Positions 52,164 through 63,771 of a stretch of DNA of 64,000 nt are shown one piece after another. This stretch comes from Haliclona indistincta (taxonomy: Eukaryota > Porifera > Demospongiae > Haplosclerida > Chalinidae). The position numbers and the translations under genes were made by a program. Numbering within the stretch: the first letter of the stretch is position 1; each line of letters starts with the position of its first letter. The notes under the pieces are model-generated. The model worked only from the letters and a program-made list of their open reading frames with translations. It made no database searches and was not told the origin of the DNA. The stretch covers positions 2,040,631 through 2,104,630 of the forward strand of contig OZ024790.1 in NCBI GenBank assembly GCA_964017065.1, in the 5' to 3' direction.

Positions 52164-55100
52164 GTCACCCTGCCACTGTGGAGCCAGTAAATGTGGATGT
52201 GCAGCCTGATCTTGTGGAAAATCTCAGTTTTCTTCATGAAGAGTATGCTTACTTGTTAATGGTGCTACAAAAGTCTAAAATCTCCAAAGAGAGCTTAGAT
52301 GATCTGAAACTATTTTTGTCACGACTCTGTAAGTGTGTCTCAATTAAGAGCTGTCCTTCTCTTAATTGTGTTATTGACTTACTTGAAGTTGAGAAAAAAA
52401 TATTTATTTTCAACGTTGAACCTCTGATTGCCTGTTGCAGTATTAGACCCAATCACTTGTACAAGTCATTCTTTGAAAGCAAAGTCTGCAGTGCTGTACT
52501 GGAGTATAAAAAGCTACTCAAGGAATTTCTATCTAGCAAAAGTCTTAATAACTTTCATTTTTCTTTACGAAAAAGCTTAAAAGATATCAAGGATATGGCT
52601 GAGGTCACCTTGAAATTGAAGGACACTGATGAAACTGATGCAGGCACTGTAAACTGTGATACTGCTGACATATTAGAGAAACTTCCTTATCAACTTTTTG
52701 GAGTCACTAGCAAAGCTATGTTACTTTGTGAAGTTCGTACTGGTTGTGTGTGTGTCACATGGTGTTTTCCCGTATCACTGATACCTACGTTGAAAGAGAA
52801 GGCTGAATGCCTTTCACCAGAGTATCTGGCTAACATAGGTGTTTTGGAACTAGTGATTGGTCTACGAATTGTTCCTAATGAAGGTATAAGTGTTGTATGA
52901 TCATAGTTATCCTTAATTTTGTGTTGGTTATTTTAGGCGCTCTCAGTGGTGATAATACATCCTCTGTATCTCAAGTGATCAACCCTGCAAGTGGTTTTGC
53001 TGAAAAATCTGGTTAGAATAATGCATGCGTTTTTGTTTGTGTGTGTTTGCACATTGACGGAGCAATTTTTGCCCATAATATTATATCTGTATGTAATTAT
53101 ACCTTGATCTCTATTGTTGTGTACTCTTCTTCGAATTTTAAGCTCGTAATTTAAGTGTGTTTAATTTCCTAATTAGGTGATACTCAACAACCAGTGGGTG
53201 TGGCTAGTAGTGACGTGATGATTGCAGCAATGGTGAAGAGAAATGAGATTGAAATGCAAGAAAGATTATATTATGAAGAGAAGTGTTCTGAGCTTGAAAA
53301 GAAGCTAGAGGAAGCTGAAAAACAAAAGGCTGAGTTGGTTATATGCTCTACTAACAAGAGGGAGGAGTTAGAGCATGAACTTGAAGCGGTACGAAAAGAG
53401 AGATTGGAATATGAAGAAAAGTGTAATAAGCTCGAGAAAGAAGTGAAACAATTGGGACAAAAGAATTTTCACTTTGAAGAAAAATCCAAATCACTAAAAA
53501 AAGAGCTAGAAGATCGGATTGAAGTAGTACGAGAGTACGAGGAAAAATTAAAGGAGCTAAAGACTTTTGGGTTGTATGGACATAAAGGTATAGCTATGTT
53601 GTCTCTACTACATGAAACACTGCACATGCATGGTGATTAGCTTAGCCAAGGGCAATGCAATGACTTTGAGCTTTCACAAATACTGACTTAAAAATTCGAT
53701 TTTTCATGTATGAATTTCTAGTTTTTATGCTGGGCGTATGTAATTAAAAACACTCTCTGAATAACATTGAAAGAAATCTACATAGTGAGTTTCAGCTTGC
53801 TCTGATGAACAATTATGGACTAGGTTGAAGTTATGTTGGTGATGGTACAAAACCTGGACTGTGGTCTCATGGACTGGACCGTGGACTGGACCATGGACCG
53901 AAATATGGACTGAAATGTGGACCGAAAATGCTACGGCTGACGGTAAAACCCGGAATTTCGTTAAAATAATATAATATTACCCGTAACTACTAAACCCTAA
54001 ACCCAAGACCCTAAAAACCTTGGCCTAACAGCGCCCAGTATTCGCCTAACAGCGCCCAGTATTGGCCTAACAGCGCCCAGTATTCGCCTAACAGCGCCGT
54101 TAGGCAAATACTGGGCGCTGTTAGGCCAAGGTTTTTAGGGTCTTGGGGTTTAGGGTTTAGTAGTTACGGGTAATATTATATTATTTTAACGAAATTCCGG
54201 GTTTTACCGTCAGCCATAGCATTTTCGGTACACATTTCAGTCCATATTTCGGTCCATGGTCTAGTCCACGGTCCAGTCCATGAGTCCACAGTCCAGGTTT
54301 TGTACCATCCCGTTATAGAGTCAGGTTTGATTTAGTGATGTATTGGATGATTCTCATTAGGGGTGCAGAGTCATGCCCACGCATGTATTTTTGGCTGGTT
54401 GCTAGGGGACTGTATCTCAGAAGCTATACTGCTGATATTCCAAGAAACCAAATACCTCTGCTATAAGACTGGCGTAGGCTGTACACAATGCAAACTATGA
54501 GCGCTGAAATTGCCAGACGGAAACATGACGGGCGCGGCTAGATACAATGCTTAGGCTAATAAAACTTTCGTTCGCTCAGGCAGTAGAACTTCAGATTGTG
54601 CATATATACGTACTTCAACAAGGCGAAGACAGTAACATTGAGCTTTTTCATCTATTGTGCTCAAAAGTGCGATTTTGAGCTGCTTACCTCATGGTTTCCT
54701 ACTCAGAGGTAGTTTATTAACAAAAACTTTCTGTTATTGTCTTTATCTGGTCGCTAATAGTCATCATGTAAATATATCCTGGTGTGCATGGGTCTATTCT
54801 GAAGGCCACAGACAGAGTTTTATAGAGGAATGTATATTGTTCGTGATCTTGCCTGGCTACTGTCAATCATTATTATGCTTAACATGCTTGTACAAACAGT
54901 GAATATCGTTTGTGGTGTTGTAACAATGTCCAACTTGTACATTCCTGAATAAGTTAATGGTTTTTAGGGCCTGCACCCTTAAGTGGTCATGCAGCTATGA
55001 TAACACTGTACCATCCTAATCGTATATTTATGAGCAACCTTGACAGACGCAATGCAAAACTCGCTCTGATCGAGTGTGTCTTTATGTATAATGCAGGATG

Positions 55101-57954
55101 TAGCGCTGTACCATATTCTACAACAAGATAAATCGACATCATTCGTCGTGTAAACAATGGGCGTTTTTAAAGCCAAGCCCCTCTCCAGGCAGAAAACAGT
55201 AATAGCTAAAATTCAACTCTTATGAAGTATCTCTAGGTCCTGACGAAGAGTTTTTCTAACTGACAGAAATTGCTGCTATTTTGTGTATAATAATTATACT
55301 CTCAAAAAATTATGTTGGGATAGAAAATGAACATAACGTTTGTGTTTTCTTAAAATCGAAAGCTTTTAAACCAAAATTAATCTTCAATTGTACTTATAGA
55401 TAGTTTATAAGAGTTAAAATTAATTTTAGGTATTCCTTTCTGTTGAGATTTTCGGCTGAAAATGTGTATTGTTTACAGTTACATGTGCACCATCATGATA
55501 TTTTTGTAGATAACTATATCGTGGTAGTTTTAAATTGCCCAGTCCTATCTTAACTAACAATGCACATTATTTTGTATCAGCATGATTTTAGCTACTTAAA
55601 TTTACATGCTTTTAAATTTTATTGTCAACTTTGACATACTATCATCATCATCAGGTGAAAAATTGCAAAGTGTTCTCATCAGTGATGAATTACGATCAGA
55701 ACCTAAACGATTGAAAGAACAAGAACCAGAGAACCAACAAGACCAGTCCTGTGCTGAGTTTGTGAGCAGTCTTCGACATGTGTATAGAACAGCTGAGCCT
55801 CCAACCTGGGACCCTCTCCCTCAGTGCCAGCATGTCAAACTAGCCATGATAAAGGAGAAAGGAAAGCGATATGGCAGTGATAACACGATTGCTGAGAGCA
55901 GAGTAGAGGGAGATGTGGACAAACTGTTGACAATAAAGGTACCTGTGGATTCTGATCGAATCTTTGATGCTGGCATCTTTGACGATGAGCGTCAGGTGAT
56001 TCTAATTGAAGGAGTGGGAGGAATGGGAAAAACAAGTCTTGCCTACCATTATGCCAAGAAATGGGCTAAAGGAAAGTTGAGCACATTTGATGCTGTGGCT
56101 CTTGTTCGTCTACGAGACTTGAATGAACACGATGTACGTGAAGTTGATCGTATCTTGCCTCACCTTCTCTTCCTAGCTAGTGGTAACAGCATATCAAAAG
56201 AGATGGCTCGACTTATTGTAGACAAGCAAAAGATTCTCCTCATCTTGGACGGCTGGGACGAGTCTCCAGCAAGCATTCATAAGCCATCATTCATCAAAGA
56301 TCTGCTTCGGTCAGTTTCCCCTCAGACTAGAATACTGATAACCTCTCGACCTGACTTCTCATTGGATCTTCATGGTCTAGCTAACCGGGTAGAGATTCTT
56401 GGTTTCACTAAAGGTGATATTCACAATTACTTTGAGAATGTCTTAAAATCTCACCTGCCCAATAGTGAAGTGAAGTCAGCTTGTGATAAGCTGAGCAGTC
56501 ATTTCCATCGCTACCCAGTTATCGAAAGCTGTTGCTACGTGCCTCTCAATGCTGCCATTCTAGCATACATATACCTCTATCGTGACCAGACCTTACCCAT
56601 CACTCGATTTGAACTGTTTCAAGAACTCGTACTATGCTGCATTGTCCGTGAGCTGAAAACTCGCCAACCAGATAGTGTCCTTGAAGATGTTGAAGATGTC
56701 TCCTCATTTGAGGACCTCCCTGATGATCTCAAGGAGCAGTTACACAAGCTCAGTGAACTAGCATTCAATGCAGTGATGCAGAACAAGATTGTTTTTACAA
56801 AGAAGGAACTCACATCACTCTCTACATTAGGTCTGCTTCATAGCGTCCAGGGGTTTGGTTCAATTGGTAGAAAATTAGTCACTTGCAACTTTATCCATCT
56901 AGCCATCCAAGAGCTCCTTGCTGCCTACTATATCTCCCGACTAGAACCAGCTGAGCATTCTAAACAATTTGAAACACTTTTGAATGACAATCTCAAGTTT
57001 CCTGTACTCCAATTTTACTCTGGTCTGACCAGGCTCACCAATGAGAGTGTACGAAACCTCATCACTAGATTTAACTTTGATCAGTATATAGGGGATTTTA
57101 AGCGTTGTCTTTTAGCATTTCTGAACTGCATCTTTGAAGCACAAATACACGATCAATCGTTTTATGAACAATTGCTTCATTCTCTAAAATCTAGTGTTGA
57201 TTTGTCTTCTATTTCTTTGAGTCCAATGGATTGTCTGTCAGTGCACTACTTTTTATCCTCTGTCAGAACCTTAGCGAAGGGAAAAATAGACTTGAATATT
57301 TCTGGCTGCAGAATTGATGACCAGTGTTTGTGTATGTTACTAGGAATATCTACTGAGCATGCTGAGACATCCTCTACATCAGGTGTTTTAGAGTCTGTAG
57401 AAACACTGCAAGGTATGTTCAATGAATACACAGACACTGGGATTGCTTACATTGCCAGAGCTCTTATCTCCAGTAACACTTTAAAAACACTGTGGGTTGG
57501 TCATTACAGAGTAACAGACATGGGACTGGCGCCACTGTTGGAAGCACTAACAAGATTACGTTCACTGAAGGAGTTATTATTGCACTGGACATTGTTACAT
57601 CCAGATGAAACATTAAGGAGGATCGGAGAGCTGTGTGTAGAGAGGAGTAAAATGGAAAATTTATCATTATTCCTTTATTCTCCATCATTACAGTCAGAAG
57701 AGGCAATAACAGAGTGGGTCCAGAGTATTGTGGTAGGAGGGAACAGTCTCATACATTCTCTTAAGTCTTGTCAAGTTACTGAGCTTACTATAGTCGTAGT
57801 TCTTCGAAAAATTTCGTTTCCTATCGATACAAAGGGTGTTAAAGCACAATTACATTCATCTCTACAACAATCAGTCACTTTTACTAACTCAGAAAGAAGA
57901 AACTCAGTCTTTACGAATCCTTTACATTTTAATTTTGAAGTTATTTGTTTATAA
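52164..57954 (+). CDS. NLR: helical module, coiled coil, NACHT, LRR
   Basis: Inferred exons are 52164-52883, 52937-53011, 53177-53587 and 55655-57954, all joined in phase 1 with GT..AG borders. Exon 1 encodes a helical module ending GCVCVTWCFPVSLIPTLKEK and GVLELVIGLRIVPNEG. Exon 3 is a coiled coil (KCSELEKKLEEAEKQKAELV). Exon 4 holds the NACHT ATPase with Walker A GVGGMGKTS (bases from 56011), Walker B KILLILDGWDE and TSRPD. Helical domains then lead into NLR-type leucine-rich repeats (YTDTGIAYIARAL, VTDMGLAPLLEAL). The order is that of a cytosolic NLR that oligomerises after ligand sensing. The start codon is not identified because exon 1 begins at an acceptor (ttttttag), so more N-terminal exons lie upstream. 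The last exon is intact where the paralogue at 25042 is broken. Confidence 0.8.
53841..54309. mobile_element. 470-bp foldback element in an NLR intron
   Basis: Arms of about 215 bp begin gatggtacaaaacctggact and end with the complement. The outer arms contain degenerate repeats of tggaccg/tggactg. The inner arms contain aaaccctaaaccc. The centre has four short repeats of cctaacagcgcccagtatt. It lies wholly within the intron between the coiled-coil and NACHT exons. Non-coding. Confidence 0.9.
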
Positions 57955-58279
57955 TAAATTGTATACATAGTTTTTGTTACTAAAATTTTATTTACAACAT
58001 TAAAGGAGAGCTCAATGAATCGTACGATAACACGTATTCTTTCTCTCTGCATGCACCGAGTGTTACAAACAAGATGTGTTATTGATAATTATGGAGCATG
58101 TAAAAAGCAGACTCTTGATTACTCCCAATCTATACCATTGCATCATAATTTGCAATAGTTATTAATTTTAGGAAAATCAAGACAGTAATTATAATTATAA
58201 AGAATTCAGTTTAGAGCTACAATGTAGGTTCAATCATATGTCACTAGTTAGTTCAAGCGGCACTGCCGTGTGCTGCTAG

Positions 58280-59017
58280 CTACTGATCCAGGAACTCTTC
58301 CATGATCTGGTTCACCTGATCAGGATCGTCCATCAGGACAAAATGGTTGGCATCAGGAATATGCCTGCAGTGAGAGAATGACACCATTAATATCAGTAAC
58401 CATCACACATCACACAATAAATGAGCATATTTATTAAATTTGTCATTTATTTGTAACAAAATAAACACAAAACTTATTAATGCTGGACAAGAAGAACAGA
58501 TAGGAATATTTTAGAATGATTTATAAGTCTGTACCAAAAATTTGTACCATAGTGTTGTACCTGATAGTGATCTTGGAACACACTGACTCATCGTGCTAGT
58601 CAGCCATAGCACCATCAAGAGCAACATCTTTATCACCCTAATAGAGAGAAGAGAGAAAGATTATTTCAAAAGATGTGTACATGTAGAACGAGTGAGTCAG
58701 CAGCCTAAGCAGGAACTTAGAAACCTACAACTTCTAATAGTACAATGGTAATATCGGATCTGCAACACATAAAATCATTACACACAGTATTAGACTTGAG
58801 CACATCAATTTTTGATAACATATCGTATTTCCTGTACCAATTTTTAAAAACTGTATTTCTCCAAAGCCCTAGAACATGACTGTAATTTGTACTCACCCAA
58901 ATCAACAGTGTTGGAACATCGATGGGATCTGAATTAGTAGGTTTCTCAGGATAACACATATCATAGCACGATAGTAGTTGATGGGAGGAGTGAATGCACC
59001 GGGTTGAGAGAATACAT
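58280..59017 (-). pseudogene. Epoxide-hydrolase-like 3' exons, decayed second copy
   Basis: The paralogue of 27922-29232 lies just downstream of the second NLR. The last exon reads HIPDANHFVLMDDPDQVNQI then stop. The next exon has a TAG inside GDKDVALDGAMAD. The third exon has two extra bases after NYYRAM, which shift the frame. This copy extends a little further 5' (YSLNPGAF) before it is cut by palindromic element B2 at 59023. Three defects make it a pseudogene. Confidence 0.8.
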
Positions 59018-59022
59018 ATAGG

Positions 59023-59165
59023 TTAGACGACAGATCGAGGCAACTACGGGATTTAGAGTGCCGCGGGAACCGATGTATAGACGTTCCGAGCGCGTAGCGC
59101 GAGGGCGTCTATTTCGGTTGCCAAGGCGCTCTAAATCCCATAGTTGCCGATGATTCGTCGTCTAA
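59023..59165. repeat. Palindromic element, family B copy 2
   Basis: Arms read ttagacgacagatcgaggca, actacgggatttagagtgcc and their complements, with centre gttccgagcgcgtagcgcga. The downstream flank acatggcaacaataaaccga equals that of 32936-33078. Confidence 0.85.
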
Positions 59166-59225
59166 GGTATTTATACTACAGCTACATGGCAACAATAAAC
59201 CGACGCAGATATTTTTTGAAAAACA

Positions 59226-59384
59226 ATGGTTGATGACCGTCCCAAAGCTGCTGAGTTCCTGCAGCATGAGCGTTTCTTCTTGCTCGAAAACACGTGCTGT
59301 GACCCGGCTGCCACACCCACAAACGCCGCTTTGCGTTACACGTGGCAATGGCTGAACTTGGACTCCAACGAACGGTTAGAATGA
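59226..59384 (+). CDS. 52-codon ORF of the family-B repeat
   Basis: ATG at 59226 opens MVDDRPKAAEFLQHERFFLL and continues TWQWLNLDSNERLE before TGA. It looks like a genuine N-terminal exon, helical and charged, but is not recognised. In the other copy (33150 region) the ATG has become GTG and the region is split by the 33206-35196 transposon. The ORF lies about 60 bp beyond the palindrome, like the one at 9725. Confidence 0.35.
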   Translation: MVDDRPKAAEFLQHERFFLLENTCCDPAATPTNAALRYTWQWLNLDSNERLE

Positions 59385-60284
59385 TGGTTACTAGAGTCCA
59401 GCAGTCTTTTGTACTTGCTGTGTGCGTTTATTGGGCAATCTTTAAGCTGTCAACATAGCAAAACGTGGTAAGTTACTTGCTTTCTTACGTTTTCCATGCA
59501 CGACAAGTCAACTTATCGTTGCATCGATCGTAGCCAAGTACTCAGGACTATAGATGCTGTGCTGCCCATGCCAGACTACCAAAGCTAGCACCTGTACAAA
59601 AGAAACTCATGACAGAGGAAAACATGACCGTGAGTTCCAGCGGAAAAATATGAGTTCCAGCGGAAAAATACGAGTTCCCGCGGAAGAATACGTAATTTAT
59701 TTTCCTCCAACTGACAAATCAGATTCTAGAATTACATTGAACTGTAGTATAAACTATGGTAGTAGCAAACAACACTGGATAATTAATGTCTTGATCGAAC
59801 AATACAATCAAACATTGCAGCAAGCAAGACTATCTCTGGTAGCCAACTGCTTGGTAAATCTCTTTCTTGACTGAGATCATGGCAAAAAATGTTCGTTTCC
59901 AAACTCTACGGCTTGCAAAATGATGTGCCATCACTTTTAAGTAGAACTGAAGTAGCTAGCCTAATATTATCGTACTGAGGCTTTTTTAGAGGCTAGAGGT
60001 AAACCCTCGTGATATATAGTTACTGTAGCACTGGAAAGAGACTCAAAACTGACAAACCATAGAAGGACAAACACAATCTATGCCATAAAGTAGTAGCGAA
60101 TGATCAGCTGACGTCATTGCTTGCATACAGGCTACAGCGAATTTCACTTCCGTTGAAAATACCGCGTGCCCCGTATTTTGTATTTACCATACTTCACTAT
60201 ACACGGAACCACGGGATACGCAACACGCAGTTTTCAATGGAAGGGAAAGGCAACCTCAAGTTGTTTCCTTATTCCGAGAAGGCT
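59385..60284. other. Upstream region of the CARD-like gene, with a 20-bp repeat
   Basis: A 20-bp unit tgagttccagcggaaaaata occurs three times at 59631-59690. A 106-codon ORF (59554-59874) crosses it but has no recognisable domain. The remainder, up to the start at 60285, holds the presumed promoter; no clear TATA box is seen. Confidence 0.45.
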
Positions 60285-61047
60285 ATGGCGACAAGAACAG
60301 AGAGCCCTGAATTTCAGACAGTGAGAGGCAAATTCGCATTTATCTGTGATTCTATCTCAGCACCAGACGTGGTGAAATTTACTGGCGAACTGCTACAAAG
60401 TAATCTCATCAACGATGCTGGTCACCAGGCGGCCATTGCTGTCACCGGTTTATCACCGACTGACAAGATTGCTCATCTGGTCTCAGAAGCCGCGAAAAAT
60501 TTCTGCAATTCACCAGACAACTTCTACAAGTTCGTCTCTATCGTAGAGAGCAGGAACGCACAACTTGCTTCCACCCTGAGGAGTCAATACATACATGCGA
60601 GGGCTGGTCCCTCAGATTCAGGCGACTCTCCTGAGTACTTGACGGTTCTAAGGCACATTGCTGATATCAACCAACGCATCCCGCCAGCTGAACGATGTAC
60701 AGTCGCTGATAATCTGCTACAAGCCGGTCTAATTACTGCAGCCAGCCATACTAATGCCACTGCCATAGGCACAGGGATACCACATAATCAGTTGATTAGC
60801 TCACTCATGGCTGAAGCTATGGCTAGGATCAAAACGTGTTCCAGACTATTTTATAGTTTGATCACCATTTTGAGGACGATAGACGATACATTCGCCACTG
60901 AACTGACCACAGAATGCTGTGAGTACCCAAAATTTAATTAAGTTATAACTTTGTGTGATATGATTGTTTGGTCTGTAGCGATGTCAGGAGGAAGGAGTGC
61001 AGTAGAAATCGCTGCCAGAAAACGACAAGGCACACATCTTTCTCAAG
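60285..61047 (+). CDS. Double CARD-like N-terminus of an NLR, partial
   Basis: Exon 1 (60285-60918) starts MATRTESPEFQTVRGKFA. An in-frame upstream ATG at 60237 is possible, but MATRTES is the part shared with the pseudogene at 25042. It contains two tandem helical units of the same pattern. The first includes VVKFTGELLQSNLI and DNFYKFVSIVESRNAQLAS. The second includes ERCTVADNLLQAGLI and LFYSLITILRTIDDTFATEL. 'LL...LI..(S/P)....Ll..v....p..F..fv.il' fits the CARD/death-fold class. A gtgagt donor in phase 1 leads to a 69-nt exon (60979-61047, MSGGRSAVEIAARKRQ) with a gtatgc donor, again in phase 1. No NACHT exon is seen before 64000, so the gene runs off the window or is broken. Adaptor recruitment is the expected role. 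Confidence 0.7.
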
Positions 61048-61443
61048 GTATGCATGAAGTACTGGGTTGAAAGGTGCAGGTGCTTCGGTGAAATGACACT
61101 GAGGCATAAACTGCAGCTATTATACACTATACATGATTTCTGTACAGCAATCGCAATGCAGTGCTTTTATTAGTACAATAGTTATGCTGTCAAATATTAT
61201 TTTATGCAATGGGTTGAAGTTTGGCAGTCAGGAGTTATGGCAGAGTGCCTTCAGTAATAGACTAACTGAACCTCTGCACTGCCAATAATAAGAAGCCCAG
61301 CTTACCAGACAACTTTTCCTTTGTTACCTAGCACAAAATAAGTATCGCATGACAGTTTGTACATGAAAAAAATGAAATCATGCTTCTCATGAATGCACTA
61401 TTTCCATGGTGGCTCTTTGCGCCACACATATGAGCACCCTCAC
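61048..61443. other. Intron or intergenic stretch
   Basis: gaaaggtgcaggtgcttcgg and actgaggcat near 61060-61110 recall the CCTCGG family termini, perhaps a short internal-deletion copy. Nothing else is recognised. Confidence 0.4.
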
Positions 61444-62131
61444 TAGTCTGGCAGCCCTGCCCCTTCGCATTATTTTGGAAGGGTCTGGTGTCAGCAGTAT
61501 CAAAAAGTTACCAGTAGTTCCTCAAATTTTCACGTGACAATATTAGTAAAAAATGGCAGCAGTCAGTGTGCTGTTTGTTTCATCGATCTACGGTGTAACC
61601 TCTCTAATCCGGACACCATTGGGACTTAAATTTGTCCTGATTAACGGGGTGTTCTCTTTTTAGGGATTAAAATATACACGAGTCATCAATTGGTGCCCAG
61701 ATTTGGTGGCCTTTACAACGGGGTGTCCGCAATTGAGAGGTCCGGAAGAGCCCGGGGGGGGGGTCTCACTGTAGCTCTCAAAATTGGCAGAAGCTTTCAA
61801 ATTAAGCTATGACGTCTACCAATGGAAAGCAGGCAAAGCATAGACACTTTCAGTGCCGTGTTAACAGCGCAAGTTAGAAAGGCGAGCGTTCAAGCCAGCT
61901 CTAGCATTCTTACTCACAACCATTACGTTCAGTAGTTCGTTCATGACATTTGCATGGTCAAAACAGGTTTACAGCACCAGCGCCTTATGAATATTCATAA
62001 TTAATTGATTCTGTCGTGCATTTTGTACAATCTGATTGGATCGCAGAAATCCCTGCGACTGGTACAACTGTTCGATACTGCTGACGCCAGACCCTTCCAC
62101 AATAATGCGAAGGGGCGGGGCTGCCAAACTA
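61444..62131. mobile_element. 688-bp hAT-like MITE
   Basis: Inverted termini of about 60 bp read tagtctggcagccctgcccc, ttcgcattattttggaaggg and their near complements. Flanking octamers accctcac and cacctcac match at the last six positions, consistent with an aged 8-bp duplication. There is no transposase. Confidence 0.75.
61587..61775. mobile_element. Nested pogo/Tigger-type MITE, decayed
   Basis: The left end is cggtgtaacctctctaatcc and ggacacc. The right end has ggtgtccgcaattgagaggt and closes cactgta. This matches the general form of Tigger/pogo termini (cagtg.aacctctc...ggacacc). A run of G at 61754 lies near the right end. It sits inside the hAT-like MITE. Confidence 0.65.
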
Positions 62132-62156
62132 CACCTCACTATAATCATACAATTAT

Positions 62157-62710
62157 ATTGCCTACAGACTGGGATTGAACACTAGCTCACGTGAGCGCAT
62201 AGTAACAATACATTTTGGTGCGTGCACTCCGCGTTGCGCTTGACCCAAATGCCGCAATACATTAGTGAGCAGAAAGTCGTGAACTTTGTGTACCTCTACT
62301 GCAAATACGAACTATTTTTAGTGAACACTGTTGCTTTATAATTGTTATTCATGTTGATCGATGTGGTGTAGGCATGTTTTTCGGCGCTTAGCGGGGCGAT
62401 ACTGCAGCGCAGAATTCATACTTGCTAGTTGCTAGAGACCTTTTTTGTGTACATGTACCTCTGGACACAACATGACGAATATCCGATACCTTGGAGCTAC
62501 TGTTCGATGATTCGAATATGGTATAGGCTATAATCTGTATGCAGACAAAGCGTTATCTCGTCGCAAAACGCCTTTGATTCGGGCAGTTTTTGAATTAAGT
62601 AATACTGTAACCTTGCTGAACCACGCTGTATCCAAGGGCAAAATTCACTTCCGGCGCAACGCGGAGTGTGCACGGAAATGCCCAGTGTCCAATCCCAGTC
62701 CATAGGCAAT
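62157..62710. mobile_element. 554-bp TIR element
   Basis: The left end is ttgcctacagactgggattg and aacac. The right end is gtgtccaatcccagtccata and ggcaa. The inner arms share gcactccgcgttgcgc and its complement gcgcaacgcggagtgtgc. There is no ORF. Confidence 0.7.
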
Positions 62711-63770
62711 TATTAATATCTATGCTACAGTGTATTAGGGAGGCACGTAGTGACTTCCTATGCAGGAATGAACGAGAAAACAAGATGGCGGCTACATACA
62801 ATGTATTAGCATTCAAATGCTGATATTTCGCCTGGTGATGAATTTTATACGTCCAAAGACACTTAAATCTGCTCTCTGGCGTTGCCCCATCTTACAGTAG
62901 TAAAGAGATTGCTCGAAATTGTTACTAAAGTGACGAACCTGGAAAATGTGAAAATCGAGTTTCGTCATCTTCGTTTTCTTCTTTCCTTCTTTCTTTCTTC
63001 TTTCTTTCCTCCACTCGCCTAGCGCCTTTATGCGAGCAGTGCCGAGACCAAAACATCCACGAACAGTCGTGAAATTCTCTTGGCATGTGCCTTTTGAACT
63101 TTGTTTATAGCAAAACGACGATATAAATTTGACGAGTTCACAATTACGAACAGTTGTCAGCTAAGTGTTTGACGCCATAAATTATTGTGATTATGTAATA
63201 CGCACGTGATCAATCACACGAATTTATTAGTAGAGTATAAAGAGCACATATTGGCGTCTGGAGTCTTTGAACCACTTTTGGCATATTTGGAGCATCAGGA
63301 TGCCCGGAAATGCATACTTTGGCATAGAATATGGTCTAAACTGTGCTTGCTCACCTGGACACCACCAGGTTGTTGTATCAGTCACCAGGGCTAAACAAAG
63401 ACCAAAATTGGCTGAAAATGACTAGGTCGCAGCACTTAAGCGGCTTCAGTTCCGAAGTGGGAGTGGCCAACTCAAAGTTTAGTACATGGTCATCATGATA
63501 CATTTTGCAATCTTCAAAACCGCTGCTATTGGTGTACTTGGTGTACTTTTCAGTAGCCAGCCCCAAAGTACTAACTTTGAGCATAGTTGACGAGGTCGTT
63601 GCACTTTATTGGCTTCTCTTCCGAAGTGGGAGGAGCATCTTGACCATATTGAGTGTGGGTAATTGCGGCTACTCACTGGCGAGAAAGGACACAAATTTGA
63701 GATCAGTATCACAAAAGACACATGAGATATTTGTGAAAGAATTGATCAACATTTACGGAGCAAGATACCG
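62711..63770. repeat. Copies of the 49.5-50.6 kb repeat blocks
   Basis: Inverted and direct matches to the 49.49-50.65 kb region are present (tgtatgtagccgccatctt complement at 62785, gccccaaagtactaactt at 63562, ggctactcactggcga at 63667). The blocks are in a different order from the other locus, so this is a mosaic family. No gene is supported. Confidence 0.55.
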
Positions 63771-63771
63771 T

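Noticed and set aside
54979..55176. Open stretches on both strands at 54.97-55.18 kb as an extra NLR exon
   Set aside because: A plausible acceptor (ggtttttag at 54967) exists, but the frame has no recognisable motif and no clear phase-1 donor, and the coiled-coil and NACHT exons already join in phase without it.
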